From Crocosphaera sp. (GTDB lineage Bacteria > Cyanobacteriota > Cyanobacteriia > Cyanobacteriales > Microcystaceae): a DNA stretch of 64,000 nt. The notes below the pieces were generated by a model that ran no database searches, was not told where the DNA came from, and was given only the letters and a program-made list of their open reading frames with translations. This document shows, piece after piece, positions 39,572 to 48,709 of the stretch. The translations under genes were made by a program, and so were the position numbers. The DNA is taken from NCBI GenBank assembly GCA_030064955.1, contig JASJDW010000024.1:1-64000 (forward strand), written 5' to 3'. The number at the start of each line of letters is the position of its first letter. Position 1 is the first letter of the stretch.

Positions 39572-40609
39572 TTGGAAAGCACACTAGGTTTAGAAATTAT
39601 TGAAGTCGTTGAACAAGCGGCGATCGCTTCGGCAAAATGGATGGGTAAAGGCGAGAAAAATACTGCTGACCAAGTCGCAGTAGAAGCCATGCGCGAAAGA
39701 ATGAATCAAATTCATATGCGTGGTCGTATCGTCATTGGGGAAGGGGAACGGGATGACGCTCCCATGCTCTATATTGGTGAAGAAGTGGGCATTTGTACCC
39801 GCGAAGATGCCAAAGCCTATTGTAACCCTGAAGAATTAATTGAAATTGATATTGCCGTTGACCCCTGCGAAGGAACGAACCTGGTTGCTTACGGACAAAA
39901 CGGTTCTATGGCTGTATTAGCCATCTCCGAAAAAGGCGGTTTATTTGCTGCACCTGACTTCTATATGAAGAAATTAGCAGCCCCTGCTGCTGCTAAAGGC
40001 AAAGTTGATATTAATAAATCAGCCACCGAAAACCTGAAAATTTTAGGGGAATGCTTAGAACGTAACGTTGAAGAATTAGTGGTTGTGGTGATGGATCGTC
40101 CTCGTCACAAAGAATTAATTCAAGAAATTCGTCAAGCTGGAGCGCGGGTTCGTCTTATCAGTGATGGTGATGTTTCTGCTGCTATTTCTTGCGGGTTTAC
40201 GGGAACCAATATCCACGCTTTAATGGGTATCGGTGCTGCTCCTGAAGGGGTGATTTCTGCTGCTGCCATGCGTTGTTTAGGAGGTCATTTCCAAGGACAG
40301 TTAATCTATGATCCTGAAATTGTTAAAACTGGTTTAATTGGGGAAAGTAAACAAGGTAATCTTGATCGCCTGAAAGAGATGGGTATCGAAGATCCTGATC
40401 GGGTTTACAATGACAATGAGTTAGCCCGTGGAGAAACGGTACTGTTTGCTGCTTGTGGAATTACCCCTGGAACCCTAATGGAAGGGGTTCGCTTCTTCCA
40501 CGGTGGTGCCAGAACCCAAAGTTTAGTTATCTCTAGTCAGTCTAAGACAGCCCGTTTTGTGGATACTATCCATATTAAGGAACAACCTAAGTATATCGAA
40601 CTCAAATAA
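39572..40609 (+). CDS. glpX: Class II fructose-1,6-/sedoheptulose-1,7-bisphosphatase
   Basis: 345 aa. The protein starts at TTG; AGGGAGGA at 39558-39565 is a strong ribosome site 6 nt before it, and the sequence [20 protein letters not shown] matches the usual start of the cyanobacterial enzyme. Metal and substrate motifs are visible: [23 protein letters not shown] and the [15 protein letters not shown] stretch. It hydrolyses fructose-1,6- and sedoheptulose-1,7-bisphosphate in the Calvin cycle in the cytosol. The full expected length is present. hemA follows in the same direction after 346 bp. Confidence 0.96.
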   Translation: MESTLGLEIIEVVEQAAIASAKWMGKGEKNTADQVAVEAMRERMNQIHMRGRIVIGEGERDDAPMLYIGEEVGICTREDAKAYCNPEELIEIDIAVDPCEGTNLVAYGQNGSMAVLAISEKGGLFAAPDFYMKKLAAPAAAKGKVDINKSATENLKILGECLERNVEELVVVVMDRPRHKELIQEIRQAGARVRLISDGDVSAAISCGFTGTNIHALMGIGAAPEGVISAAAMRCLGGHFQGQLIYDPEIVKTGLIGESKQGNLDRLKEMGIEDPDRVYNDNELARGETVLFAACGITPGTLMEGVRFFHGGARTQSLVISSQSKTARFVDTIHIKEQPKYIELK

Positions 40610-40955
40610 GACCTTATAACATGAGGACAACTTAACGGTGTCCTCTAAAGCATTCATTAACCAAAAAGTAAGGTGAACTAGGAGATAGAGCAAGTACAGC
40701 CCTATCTCCTTATCTTAGGAACGTTAAGATATTGATCGGGAATAGTCATAATGAAGATAAAAAATGAGAAACTGAAGACACGCTTATGACCTAGTGTCAC
40801 TGCCCCAGGGTGAAATTGCTTTTTTAAATTTTTATAAAGATTTTTGTTAAAGTATTTGTAATTGGGGCAACTTGGGTCTAAATTGCAAAAATTAGAAACC
40901 GTAGCACTTATTTCATTTTCCATTAACCCAAGCTTAAACCCTTGTAGGAGAACTT
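40610..40955. other. Spacer between glpX and hemA with two inverted repeats
   Basis: GAGGACA (40623-40629) pairs with TGTCCTC (40639-40645), just after the glpX stop. AGGAGATAG (40680-40688) pairs with CTATCTCCT (40702-40710). Neither is followed by a strong T-run, but the first is well placed as a glpX 3' hairpin. The rest presumably holds the hemA promoter. I see no convincing gene. Confidence 0.5.
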
Positions 40956-42248
40956 ATGAACATTGCAGTGGTGGGCCTAAGTCACAAAACCGCCCCAGTT
41001 GAAGTCCGAGAAAAGTTAAGTATCCAAGAGGCTAAAATCGAAGAAGCCTTAACCCATTTAAAGGGCTATCCTCACATTGAAGAAGTGGCTGTCATTAGTA
41101 CCTGTAACCGTCTAGAAATTTATGCGGTGGTGACAGACACAGAAAAGGGAGTAGTAGAGATTACACAATTTTTATCAGAAATTGGTCATATTCCCCTAAC
41201 CTATCTCCGTCGCTATTTATTTACCTTGCTCCATCAAGATGCAGTGCGTCATCTTTTAAGAGTGGCCGCCGGCTTAGAAAGTTTAGTCTTAGGAGAAGGG
41301 CAAATTTTAGCCCAGGTGAAAACCACCCATAAATTATCTCAAAAATATAAAGGGATTGGTCGATTACTCGATCGCCTCTTTAAACAGGCCATAACGGCTG
41401 GAAAACGAGTCCGTAGCGAAACCAATATCGGGACTGGAGCCGTGTCTATTAGTTCGGCTGCGGTAGAATTGGCCATAACTAAAGTGGATGATTTAGCGAC
41501 CCGTAACATTAGTATCATTGGTGCTGGGAAAATGGCTTGCTTACTGGTTAAGCATCTCCTAGCTAAAGGAGCGAGTTCCATCACCATTGTCAACCGTTCC
41601 CAACGTCGAGCAGAAGAGTTAGCTAAAAAGTTCCCTCAAGCTGAGTTAACCCTAGTGTCGTTGAACGAAATGATGACAGTAGTAGGTAACTCTCACCTTG
41701 TTTTTACCAGTACAGGGGCAACTGAGCCTATTTTACACAAAGATAATCTCATCGAAGTGGTATCAATAGAACAGGGATTAATGTTATTTGATATCTCTGT
41801 CCCGCGTAATGTAGCGACGAATGTCCAAGACATGGATATCGTAAAAGCCTATAATGTAGATGATTTAAAAGCGGTGGTGGCTCAAAATCACGCGACTCGT
41901 CGTCAAATGGCACTAGAAGCGGAAGGGTTATTAGAAGAGGAAGTGGAAGCGTTTGAGTTGTGGTGGCGTTCTTTAGAGACGGTTCCTACCATTAGCTGTT
42001 TAAGAACAAAGGTTGAAAGTATCCGTGAACAGGAATTAGAAAAAGCCTTATCTCGTCTGGGAACAGAGTTTGCTGAGAAGCATCAAGAGGTGATTGAAGC
42101 TTTAACCAGAGGCATTGTTAATAAGATATTACACGAACCGATGGTACAATTACGAGCGCAACAAGATATAGAAGCGAGACAGCGATGTTTGCAGTCGTTA
42201 CAAATGTTGTTTGATCTCGAAATTGAGATTGAAAAACAATTTAGTTAA
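40956..42248 (+). CDS. hemA: Glutamyl-tRNA reductase
   Basis: 430 aa. It reduces glutamyl-tRNA(Glu) to glutamate-1-semialdehyde with NADPH, the first committed step of haem and chlorophyll synthesis. The N-terminal catalytic domain shows [16 protein letters not shown] and the nucleophile C50 in [11 protein letters not shown]. The NADPH domain follows with [16 protein letters not shown], and the C-terminal dimerisation helices end with the usual [12 protein letters not shown] region. TAGGAG lies about 6 nt before the ATG. The length is normal. Confidence 0.96.
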   Translation: MNIAVVGLSHKTAPVEVREKLSIQEAKIEEALTHLKGYPHIEEVAVISTCNRLEIYAVVTDTEKGVVEITQFLSEIGHIPLTYLRRYLFTLLHQDAVRHLLRVAAGLESLVLGEGQILAQVKTTHKLSQKYKGIGRLLDRLFKQAITAGKRVRSETNIGTGAVSISSAAVELAITKVDDLATRNISIIGAGKMACLLVKHLLAKGASSITIVNRSQRRAEELAKKFPQAELTLVSLNEMMTVVGNSHLVFTSTGATEPILHKDNLIEVVSIEQGLMLFDISVPRNVATNVQDMDIVKAYNVDDLKAVVAQNHATRRQMALEAEGLLEEEVEAFELWWRSLETVPTISCLRTKVESIREQELEKALSRLGTEFAEKHQEVIEALTRGIVNKILHEPMVQLRAQQDIEARQRCLQSLQMLFDLEIEIEKQFS

Positions 42249-42270
42249 ACATTGAGTATTTTGTAAAGCA

Positions 42271-42346
42271 TATATGTAGTTCCCATACTTGTAAGGTACA
42301 AACTCTTCTAGTTTTAGGAGTTAGGAGTCAGGAGTCAGGAGTCAGA
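42271..42346. repeat. Truncated MITE-like family A copy
   Basis: GTAGTTCCCATACTTGTAAG, GTACAAACTCTTCTAGTTTT and AGGAGTCAGGAGTCAGGAGT match the left end and core of the full copies. The opposite end (TGTACCTCATGAGTCC..) is absent. It follows the hemA stop. Confidence 0.6.
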
Positions 42347-42394
42347 ATTTTTTGATAAATATTTCTTTTTTTTCTGACTCTCTCTCCTTCAACC

Positions 42395-43318
42395 CTAAAA
42401 TTGTGACCATTGCTGGAGTATATAATTATGAAACTCATCTTGATCCACTTCATCCATTGCTAAAATTTTTCGTCCTTTTTCAACGACTTTAATTCTTCCT
42501 TGAGAATATCCTGTTGTTATTACTTCCGTTTCCCATTCTTTGAGGGAGAATAAGTCTGAACGATGTAAATAAGAGGTAGCTAAAACATCCCAACAATAAT
42601 AGTCTTGAGCAATAGCTAACGCATAACAAAGTCCTGCTAAATCTGAGAGTTGATAGTGTCTTTGTTTGGCTAATTTTCGGATAAATTCAGAGGTGACAGG
42701 AACCTTATTGGTAATATCTAAAGAACAAACAATTAAGGGAATTTTACTTTGCCAAACCCTTTCAACTGCGATCGCATCCCAATACGCATTCCATTGTGCG
42801 CTACCATCTTGTTCAGGGGCAAATTCTTTCTCTACGTTCCCTGGAACATTTAATGCGCCTCCCATCCACACAATTTCTTTAATTTTCCCTTCAATGGTGG
42901 GCTCAATATCTAAAGCAGTGGCAACAGTGGTTAGAGGGCCTGTCACCATTAATGTAACCGGTTCAGAGGCATTCTGCAACGTTTCTATCATGAATTGTTG
43001 TCCTGTTTGAGACACCAAAGGGGTTTTTATGGTATCTTCTTGATTTAAAATAGGAAAATTATCCATAATCAGAGAATCACGACGATACAAAGTCGGAAAT
43101 GGGTGAATTCCTCTAACGGTACTTTCCGCTACTGGAATATGATGACATCCCATCAAATCAAGCAGTTTTCGCGTAACATTTAGAGCAGCATTAATATAAC
43201 AATCAGCAGGGGTGACAATAATCCCTAAAACTTCTATATTAGGCATTGTCAACAATAATAAAGTTGCTAAGATATCATCGATCGCCCCATCGTGATCAAA
43301 TAATACTAATTTAGACAT
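42395..43318 (-). CDS. Nucleoside hydrolase (IUNH family)
   Basis: 307 aa, normal for the family. The N-terminal Asp cluster reads FDHDGAIDDILATLLLL (D8, D10, D14, D15), a variant of the usual DxDPGxDD with H9 and A12 in place of the proline-containing turn. MVTGPLTTVATAL and WMGGALNVPGNV are typical, as is the C-terminal DVLATSYLH region with the metal Asp. It hydrolyses the N-glycosidic bond of ribonucleosides for base salvage; substrate preference cannot be told. It stands alone, convergent with hemA. Confidence 0.88.
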   Translation of the reverse strand: MSKLVLFDHDGAIDDILATLLLLTMPNIEVLGIIVTPADCYINAALNVTRKLLDLMGCHHIPVAESTVRGIHPFPTLYRRDSLIMDNFPILNQEDTIKTPLVSQTGQQFMIETLQNASEPVTLMVTGPLTTVATALDIEPTIEGKIKEIVWMGGALNVPGNVEKEFAPEQDGSAQWNAYWDAIAVERVWQSKIPLIVCSLDITNKVPVTSEFIRKLAKQRHYQLSDLAGLCYALAIAQDYYCWDVLATSYLHRSDLFSLKEWETEVITTGYSQGRIKVVEKGRKILAMDEVDQDEFHNYILQQWSQF

Positions 43319-43668
43319 AAGCAGTCAGACATAAATAAACAACTCTATTTATTATCGTAGAGTAATATTCTTTCTTCCCCTGCTCCCCCTGCGTCCCTTG
43401 CATCCCCTGCTCCCCCTCCCTGCCTTCTTCATATTGATTATCTACTTTCTAAAGCGGATTTGGTATTACCTGTTCCCCGTTCCCTCAAATTAGGGTTTTT
43501 CTATCATATACATAAATAAATGGTATGTCATTTAGCATAGATATTAAGCTATAATGATACTCACGCTTGATGAACTTAATCATCAACTTCTGGAAAAATT
43601 TTATTTGAACAGTTTGCTAAACCCAAACAACTCAAAATAAAACAAAATAATTGAACCATAACTCCATA
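43319..43668. other. Spacer with pyrimidine-rich simple repeats
   Basis: From 43372 to 43424 a CCCCTGCTCCCCCTGCGTCC-like tract repeats with variations. A stem TTGATGA (43567-43573) with TCATCAA (43580-43586) follows, and TATAAT at 43550-43555 could be a -10 box for the downstream antiporter gene. I see no gene. Confidence 0.4.
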
Positions 43669-45120
43669 ATGAATGCTTTAACGATTATTTGGATAACTTT
43701 ACCATTATTTATTGGATTTAGTATTTATTTGCTTCCCTCAATATGTCGCTATCTTGCTTTAGGAGTGGCTATCATTTCTCTGGGCTATGGCCTAACAATA
43801 TCGAGTTTATCGTTATCCCTAAATTTAAAATTACTAGATAATTTCGGGGTACTTTTATTAATTGATAACTTAAGCGGTTTTTTTATCTTAACCAATGCCT
43901 TAGTCACCTTAGGGGTTATTATTTATTGCTGGCATAGTGATAAAACTAGCTTTTTTTACACCCAACTAATTATCTTACATGGAAGTGTTAATGCTGCTTT
44001 TATTTGTGCTGACTTTATCAGTTTATATGTAGCTTTAGAAGTCATCAGTATTGCAGCATTTTTACTCATTGCTTATCCGAGAAGCGATCGCTCAATTTGG
44101 GTAGCCCTACGTTATCTCTTTGTGAGTAATACTGCTATGTTATTTTATTTGGTGGGGGCAGTTCTAGTCTATAAAGCACACCATTCTTTTAGCTTTGCGG
44201 GGTTACAAGGATCACCTTATGAAGCCATTTCCCTTATTTTCCTAGGACTGTTAGCCAAAGGTGGGATTTTTGTCACAGGGTTATGGTTACCGTTGACCCA
44301 TTCTGAGTCAGAAAGCCCTGTTTCTGCTATGTTGTCAGGAGTTGTGGTCAAAGCGGCAATCTATCCCCTGGTGCGTTGTACTTTAATGGTTCCTGAAGTC
44401 GATCCCATTGTCCGTATCTTTGGTGTAGGAACCGCCTTATTAGGGGTTAGTTATGCTATTTTTGAACAGGATACTAAACGGACATTAGCTTTTTCCACTG
44501 TTTCCCAATTAGGCTTTATTTTAGCAGCACCAGAAGTCGGTGGATTTTATGCTTTGACTCATGGTTTGGTTAAATCATCTTTATTTTTGATGGCAGGTGT
44601 TTTACCAAGTCGTAACCTTCAAGAGTTAAAAGATCAACCGATCAGAACTTCTATTTGGATACCTTTAGTTTTGGCAAGTTTTTCAATTTCAGGATTTCCC
44701 TTATTATCGGGGTTTGGGGCTAAAATATTGACCATGAAAAATTTATTACCCTGGCAAGTTATTGTTATGAATATTGCCGCATTAGGAACGGCAACAACCT
44801 TTGCTAAATTTATCTTTTTACCCCATACAAAAACCGGAGGAAGTAAAGCCAGGTTTGATTTTTGGCCAGCGATCGGTTTATTGTTAGGTGGTTTAGTAAT
44901 TGCCAATGGGATTTATTATAAAGCCTATACTTTCGCCAATATTGTGAAACCTTTAATTACCATTGTTTTAGGATGGTTAGTCTATGTTTTAATTGTTCAA
45001 AGAATAGTGATTAAATTACCCACTATTGCTGAGAAATTCGAGCATTTAATCGGAGTAATGAGTTTGATGTTAGTCTTTTTATTTTGGCTCCTGTTAGGCA
45101 GTCAAATATCAATGTCGTAG
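43669..45120 (+). CDS. Proton-translocating antiporter subunit of the NuoL/NuoM/MrpD family
   Basis: 483 aa from ATG 43669; an in-frame TTG lies 18 nt upstream and neither has a clear ribosome site. About 14 hydrophobic segments are visible. Family residues are present: Glu in LYVALEVISIAAFLLIAYPR, Lys and His in LLAKGGIFVTGLWLPLTHSE, and Lys in VVKAAIYPLVR. Relatives work in NDH-1 complexes or Mrp Na+/H+ antiporters. Here no ndh or mrp partner is adjacent, so the complex it joins is unknown. It is somewhat shorter than NuoL and close to MrpD/NuoM. Confidence 0.85.
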   Translation: MNALTIIWITLPLFIGFSIYLLPSICRYLALGVAIISLGYGLTISSLSLSLNLKLLDNFGVLLLIDNLSGFFILTNALVTLGVIIYCWHSDKTSFFYTQLIILHGSVNAAFICADFISLYVALEVISIAAFLLIAYPRSDRSIWVALRYLFVSNTAMLFYLVGAVLVYKAHHSFSFAGLQGSPYEAISLIFLGLLAKGGIFVTGLWLPLTHSESESPVSAMLSGVVVKAAIYPLVRCTLMVPEVDPIVRIFGVGTALLGVSYAIFEQDTKRTLAFSTVSQLGFILAAPEVGGFYALTHGLVKSSLFLMAGVLPSRNLQELKDQPIRTSIWIPLVLASFSISGFPLLSGFGAKILTMKNLLPWQVIVMNIAALGTATTFAKFIFLPHTKTGGSKARFDFWPAIGLLLGGLVIANGIYYKAYTFANIVKPLITIVLGWLVYVLIVQRIVIKLPTIAEKFEHLIGVMSLMLVFLFWLLLGSQISMS

Positions 45121-45169
45121 GGGAGAATTGAGAGGCTAATTTTTGCCATACCATCCCGTCGACAGAACA

Positions 45170-45315
45170 TATAGCAGTTCCCATACTTGTAAGGTACAAA
45201 CTTTTCTAGTTTTAGGAGTTCGGGAGTTCGGGAGTTTAGGAGGGCAGGCTTCGCCCGATGCTCCCCAGCAGAAGTTGAATATTAGGTGTACCTCATGAGT
45301 CCAGGAAATGCTATA
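45170..45315. repeat. MITE-like family A, complete copy (146 bp)
   Basis: This is the clearest copy. It starts TATAGCAGTTCCCATACTTG and ends GAGTCCAGGAAATGCTATA. Read inward the ends are related imperfect inverted repeats. The core has GGAGTTCGGGAGTTCGGGAG. It lies in the opposite orientation to the copies at 12200 and 15184. Confidence 0.75.
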
Positions 45316-45355
45316 ATATTGTTTATGTATGTTCAAATACTTAGATTGTTAATTG

Positions 45356-46183
45356 TTATTCAGTTGGTTCAAATATTAATATCTGGTAACTAATTAAATT
45401 AAATAAGCTGAAGTATTCAAGTCCTTTTGCTGTTAGCCAATCATTTATATTATTAATAATTATTTGGTTGATAACTGGATAAGTGGGTTGAACATTTTTA
45501 TTAATATCTATAACCTTGGATAATTTAAAGCCAGTTTGATTAGCAATATTTTTATAATCTTCAATGCTAATGAAATTTACTTCCTTGGTAGCTTTTGAAC
45601 CATAAGTATCTGTAATTAAACGGCTGAGAAGCTCTTTTTGAAACCATCTCCATAAAGCATTAATTTGAGAATTGATAAGAAAATCAACAATTATTAATTT
45701 TCCTGATGGTAATAATTGTTTTCTAACTTGTTCAAAGAATTTTTCTCGACTGGGAAAAGCAAAGATACATTCTAAGGCGATCGCATAATCAAACTGATAA
45801 TTAAATTGGGGTAAGTTACAAGCATCCCCATGAATCAATTGAATACAATTATTGTTGATGGCTTTAATTAATTGCTTTGCTCGTTGTACCTGGATCTGAT
45901 CAATATTAATTCCTACTAACTCTAAATCCGAAAAAGATTCATTTAATAAACGAATCGTTCCCCCAAAACCACACCCTGCATCTAATACTTTCGAGCCATT
46001 AATTATGTTAGCTTTTTCAATGACTAACTTAGATAAATTGTTAGCTGCGATCGCAAAGTCTTCTAAGGTTCCTCTAGCTTGATTAGGGTTTTCCCAATAC
46101 CCCCAGTGAATATGTTTTCCAAAAGCTTTTTCTAAAGCTGGATCATCTTCAAATTTCTCAATTAAAGCATCAAAATAACCCAT
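45356..46183 (-). CDS. Class I SAM-dependent methyltransferase
   Basis: 275 aa from the ATG at 46183; an in-frame ATG 24 nt upstream adds eight residues with no better support. The motif I loop is KVLDAGCGFGGTIRLL, motif II lies in ALECIFAFPSREKFFEQ, and motif III in LPSGKLIIVDF. The leading HIHWGYWENPNQARGTLED resembles small-molecule C-, N- or O-methyltransferases of natural product and quinone pathways. It is transcribed away from mysA with a 300-bp shared spacer, so a link to MAA metabolism is possible but unproven. The substrate is unknown. Confidence 0.82.
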   Translation of the reverse strand: MGYFDALIEKFEDDPALEKAFGKHIHWGYWENPNQARGTLEDFAIAANNLSKLVIEKANIINGSKVLDAGCGFGGTIRLLNESFSDLELVGINIDQIQVQRAKQLIKAINNNCIQLIHGDACNLPQFNYQFDYAIALECIFAFPSREKFFEQVRKQLLPSGKLIIVDFLINSQINALWRWFQKELLSRLITDTYGSKATKEVNFISIEDYKNIANQTGFKLSKVIDINKNVQPTYPVINQIIINNINDWLTAKGLEYFSLFNLISYQILIFEPTE

Positions 46184-46219
46184 ACAATTTATTTGAAAAC
46201 AGAACATTGGTTAAATAAT

Positions 46220-46245
46220 TATAGCGTTTCTAGCACTCATAGATA
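46220..46245. repeat. Single end of a MITE-like family A element
   Basis: TATAGCGTTTCTAGCACTCA closely resembles the left end of the copy at 15184. No partner end is seen within 150 bp. It lies upstream of mysA. Confidence 0.4.
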
Positions 46246-46483
46246 GTCTCTACTCTTCTCACTCTCTATTGCTTCGGAGACAATTAAGTATTTTTCTTCA
46301 AATACACTTGTATCGCTTTATGAGAAATTTGGTTAAGATTGTGATAAAAGTTTACTTTTGTTTAATATTTTGTTACACTACCTATGTGACAATGCTCAAG
46401 TCGAGATTGTAATTCCTTTTCTCAAGGAAACACAATTTTCCATCTATTTCACATAAAATATACGCGCATACGCAAGGATAACT

Positions 46484-47806
46484 ATGGTTCAAGCAAAACC
46501 GTTGACTGAGAAAACGATTTCACAGTCTAATCAGATTATTCAGTTTAATCATCCTGTAAAATACCGTACTTCTGAGTGGTATACAGGTCACGGTGAAATC
46601 GTCGCGAGTGGTGATAATCGTTCCTTTGAAGTTTCTGCCAGCTATCATTTAAAAGCGACTGTTAAATTAGTTAACCAAATCTTAAACTTAGACAACCCTA
46701 CACTAGCTGAGATTTATAGCAGTCGGGGTCGTTGTGTGGCTATTGTTGATCAAACCGTTGATGAGTTGTATGGGGAAGCAATTCGGGGTTATTTCGAGTA
46801 TCATGAAATTCCTTTAGAATTACTCTCTTGTCGCGCTTGGGAGTCCGATAAAATCCCTCAAACCGTCCATAAATTACTCGCTTTTTTAGGCAAGGATGGT
46901 TGCGATGTTTCCCGTAACGAACCCGTATTAGTCATTGGGGGTGGAGTATTAAGTGATGTAGCTGGGTTAGCTTGTGCGCTACAACACCGACGTACCCCTT
47001 ATATTATGATCGGAACCACTGTTGTCGCTGCTATTGATGCAGGTCCTTCTCCCCGTACTTGTACTAACGGAAGTCAGTTTAAGAATAGTATGGGTGTGTA
47101 TCATCCTCCTGTTCTTACGTTGGTAGATCGTACCTTTTTCCGTACCTTAGAAACCGGTCATGTACGGAACGGAATGGCTGAAATTATTAAAATGGCAGTC
47201 ACCGATGATCCCATTTTGTTTAAATTAATGGAAGACTATGGATCTCGTTTATTGGAAACCCATTTTGCTACCTTAGAAGGAGACGAGGAACTACAAGAAA
47301 TTGCTGATGAAGTGATTTATCGGGCTTTATTTTCCTATATGAAGCACGAAGGGACAAATATGTTTGAAACCTATCAAGATCGTCCCCATGCTTACGGACA
47401 CACCTGGAGTCCTCGCTTTGAACCTGCGGCCAAATTAATGCACGGTCATGCGGTGTCTATTGGGATGGCCTTTGGTGCTACCTTAGCAACAGAAATGGGT
47501 TGGTTATCAGCAGATGATCGCGATCGCATTATTGCCTTATGCAGTTCCATTGGCTTATCGGTGTATCATCCTATCCTAGAAGATATGGACATCATGTTAG
47601 AAGGACAGAAAAATATGCGCCGTAAGCGAGGAGAAGGCGGACTTTGGGCCCCGCTACCCATTGGTATAGGAGAATGTGACTATGCTCAAGAAGTTTCTTC
47701 TGGGTTGCTGCAACAAGGGGTAGAAAAGCATAAACAGTTGTGCGTTTCCTTGCCATCTGGGGGAGAAGGCAAGGAAATGTATCTCAGTGATCTTGGTTTA
47801 GCATAG
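46484..47806 (+). CDS. mysA: Demethyl-4-deoxygadusol synthase (MAA pathway)
   Basis: 440 aa, a sugar phosphate cyclase of the dehydroquinate synthase superfamily. It converts sedoheptulose-7-phosphate to demethyl-4-deoxygadusol, the ring core of mycosporines. Visible are the NAD-binding VIGGGVLSDVAGLACALQHR, GTTVVAAIDAGPSPRTC, and the metal-site region MAEIIKMAV...HGHAVSIGMAFGA. Assignment to the DDG rather than valiolone branch rests mainly on the neighbours mysB and mysC. AAGGA precedes the ATG. mysB starts 12 bp after the stop, so they form an operon. Confidence 0.92.
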   Translation: MVQAKPLTEKTISQSNQIIQFNHPVKYRTSEWYTGHGEIVASGDNRSFEVSASYHLKATVKLVNQILNLDNPTLAEIYSSRGRCVAIVDQTVDELYGEAIRGYFEYHEIPLELLSCRAWESDKIPQTVHKLLAFLGKDGCDVSRNEPVLVIGGGVLSDVAGLACALQHRRTPYIMIGTTVVAAIDAGPSPRTCTNGSQFKNSMGVYHPPVLTLVDRTFFRTLETGHVRNGMAEIIKMAVTDDPILFKLMEDYGSRLLETHFATLEGDEELQEIADEVIYRALFSYMKHEGTNMFETYQDRPHAYGHTWSPRFEPAAKLMHGHAVSIGMAFGATLATEMGWLSADDRDRIIALCSSIGLSVYHPILEDMDIMLEGQKNMRRKRGEGGLWAPLPIGIGECDYAQEVSSGLLQQGVEKHKQLCVSLPSGGEGKEMYLSDLGLA

Positions 47807-47818
47807 GAGGGGTTAAAG

Positions 47819-48652
47819 ATGAGTCAAGTATTAACCACTCCACCGGCGGCTAGACCAGTTACACCTTTAGGCATTCTAGTGGAAAAATTAGAAAATGTCT
47901 GTAAATTGGCTGAAAATGAGGAAGTATCTGCTTCTTTATTAGCTGCCTTACAAGAAGTAGAAGCCTTAGCATCGGGGATAGATCCATATCTGGATGACTG
48001 TACCACCGAAGAATCAGCAGCTTTAGCCAATTTAGCCCAAAAAACGGCAGAAGAAGACTGGAGTAAGCGTTTTTCTGACGGAGAAACGGTACGTCAGTTA
48101 GAACAGGAAATGTTATCGGGTCATATTGAGGGACAAACCTTAAAATTGTTTGTTTCTATGATGGGTGCAAAACGTATCCTAGAAGTGGGAATGTTCACCG
48201 GTTATTCTGCTTTAGCTATGGCTGAAGCTTTACCAGAGGATGGTTGCATTATTGCTTGTGAGGTGGATCAATATGTAGCGGACTTTGCCCGCACTTGTTT
48301 TGATCAGTCTCCTCATGGGAGTAAAATAGACATCAAAATTGCCCCTGCCTTGGAAACAATGCAAGGATTAGCAGAAGCTCAAGAATGCTTTGATTTAGTG
48401 TTTATTGATGCCGACAAGAAGGAGTACATCGACTACTTCAAACTGTTGTTAGAGCGCAACTTAGTCGCTTCTGGAGGCATTATTTGCGTTGATAATACCT
48501 TGTTGCAAGGACAGCCCTATTTACCACCCTCACAACGGACAGCCAATGGAGAGGCGATCGCCCAGTTTAACCGTTTCGTAGCCAATGATGATCGTGTGGA
48601 ACAGGTATTATTACCTCTGCGAGATGGTTTAACCCTCATTCGACGGAAATAG
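47819..48652 (+). CDS. mysB: O-methyltransferase making 4-deoxygadusol (MAA pathway)
   Basis: 277 aa. Class I SAM methyltransferase of the caffeoyl-CoA/catechol type: ILEVGMFTGYSALAMAEALP binds SAM, LVFIDADKKEYIDYF carries the metal Asp, and IICVDNTLLQG follows. It methylates demethyl-4-deoxygadusol. The first ~80 residues are a family-specific helical lead. AGGAGGGG lies 7 nt before the ATG. mysC begins ~45-95 bp downstream on the same strand. Confidence 0.93.
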   Translation: MSQVLTTPPAARPVTPLGILVEKLENVCKLAENEEVSASLLAALQEVEALASGIDPYLDDCTTEESAALANLAQKTAEEDWSKRFSDGETVRQLEQEMLSGHIEGQTLKLFVSMMGAKRILEVGMFTGYSALAMAEALPEDGCIIACEVDQYVADFARTCFDQSPHGSKIDIKIAPALETMQGLAEAQECFDLVFIDADKKEYIDYFKLLLERNLVASGGIICVDNTLLQGQPYLPPSQRTANGEAIAQFNRFVANDDRVEQVLLPLRDGLTLIRRK

Positions 48653-48669
48653 TTTTATGAATGATTCTG

Positions 48670-48709
48670 TAGGGGTTAACACTGAGCGAAGTCGAAGTGT
48701 TAACCCCTA
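48670..48709. repeat. Perfect inverted repeat at the mysB-mysC junction
   Basis: TAGGGGTTAACACT (48670-48683) and AGTGTTAACCCCTA (48696-48709) are perfect 14-bp arms around GAGCGAAGTCGA. The hairpin would form in the polycistronic RNA and contains the possible GTG start of mysC at 48697. Without a T-run it is more likely an RNA stability or attenuation element or a dispersed palindrome. Confidence 0.7.

Noticed and set aside
40702-40923. 73-codon minus-strand frame between glpX and hemA
   Set aside because: No ribosome site, mixed composition, and it overlaps the CTATCTCCT inverted repeat; it looks like chance.
45136-45336. 66-codon minus-strand frame
   Set aside because: It lies almost wholly over the family A repeat at 45170-45315.
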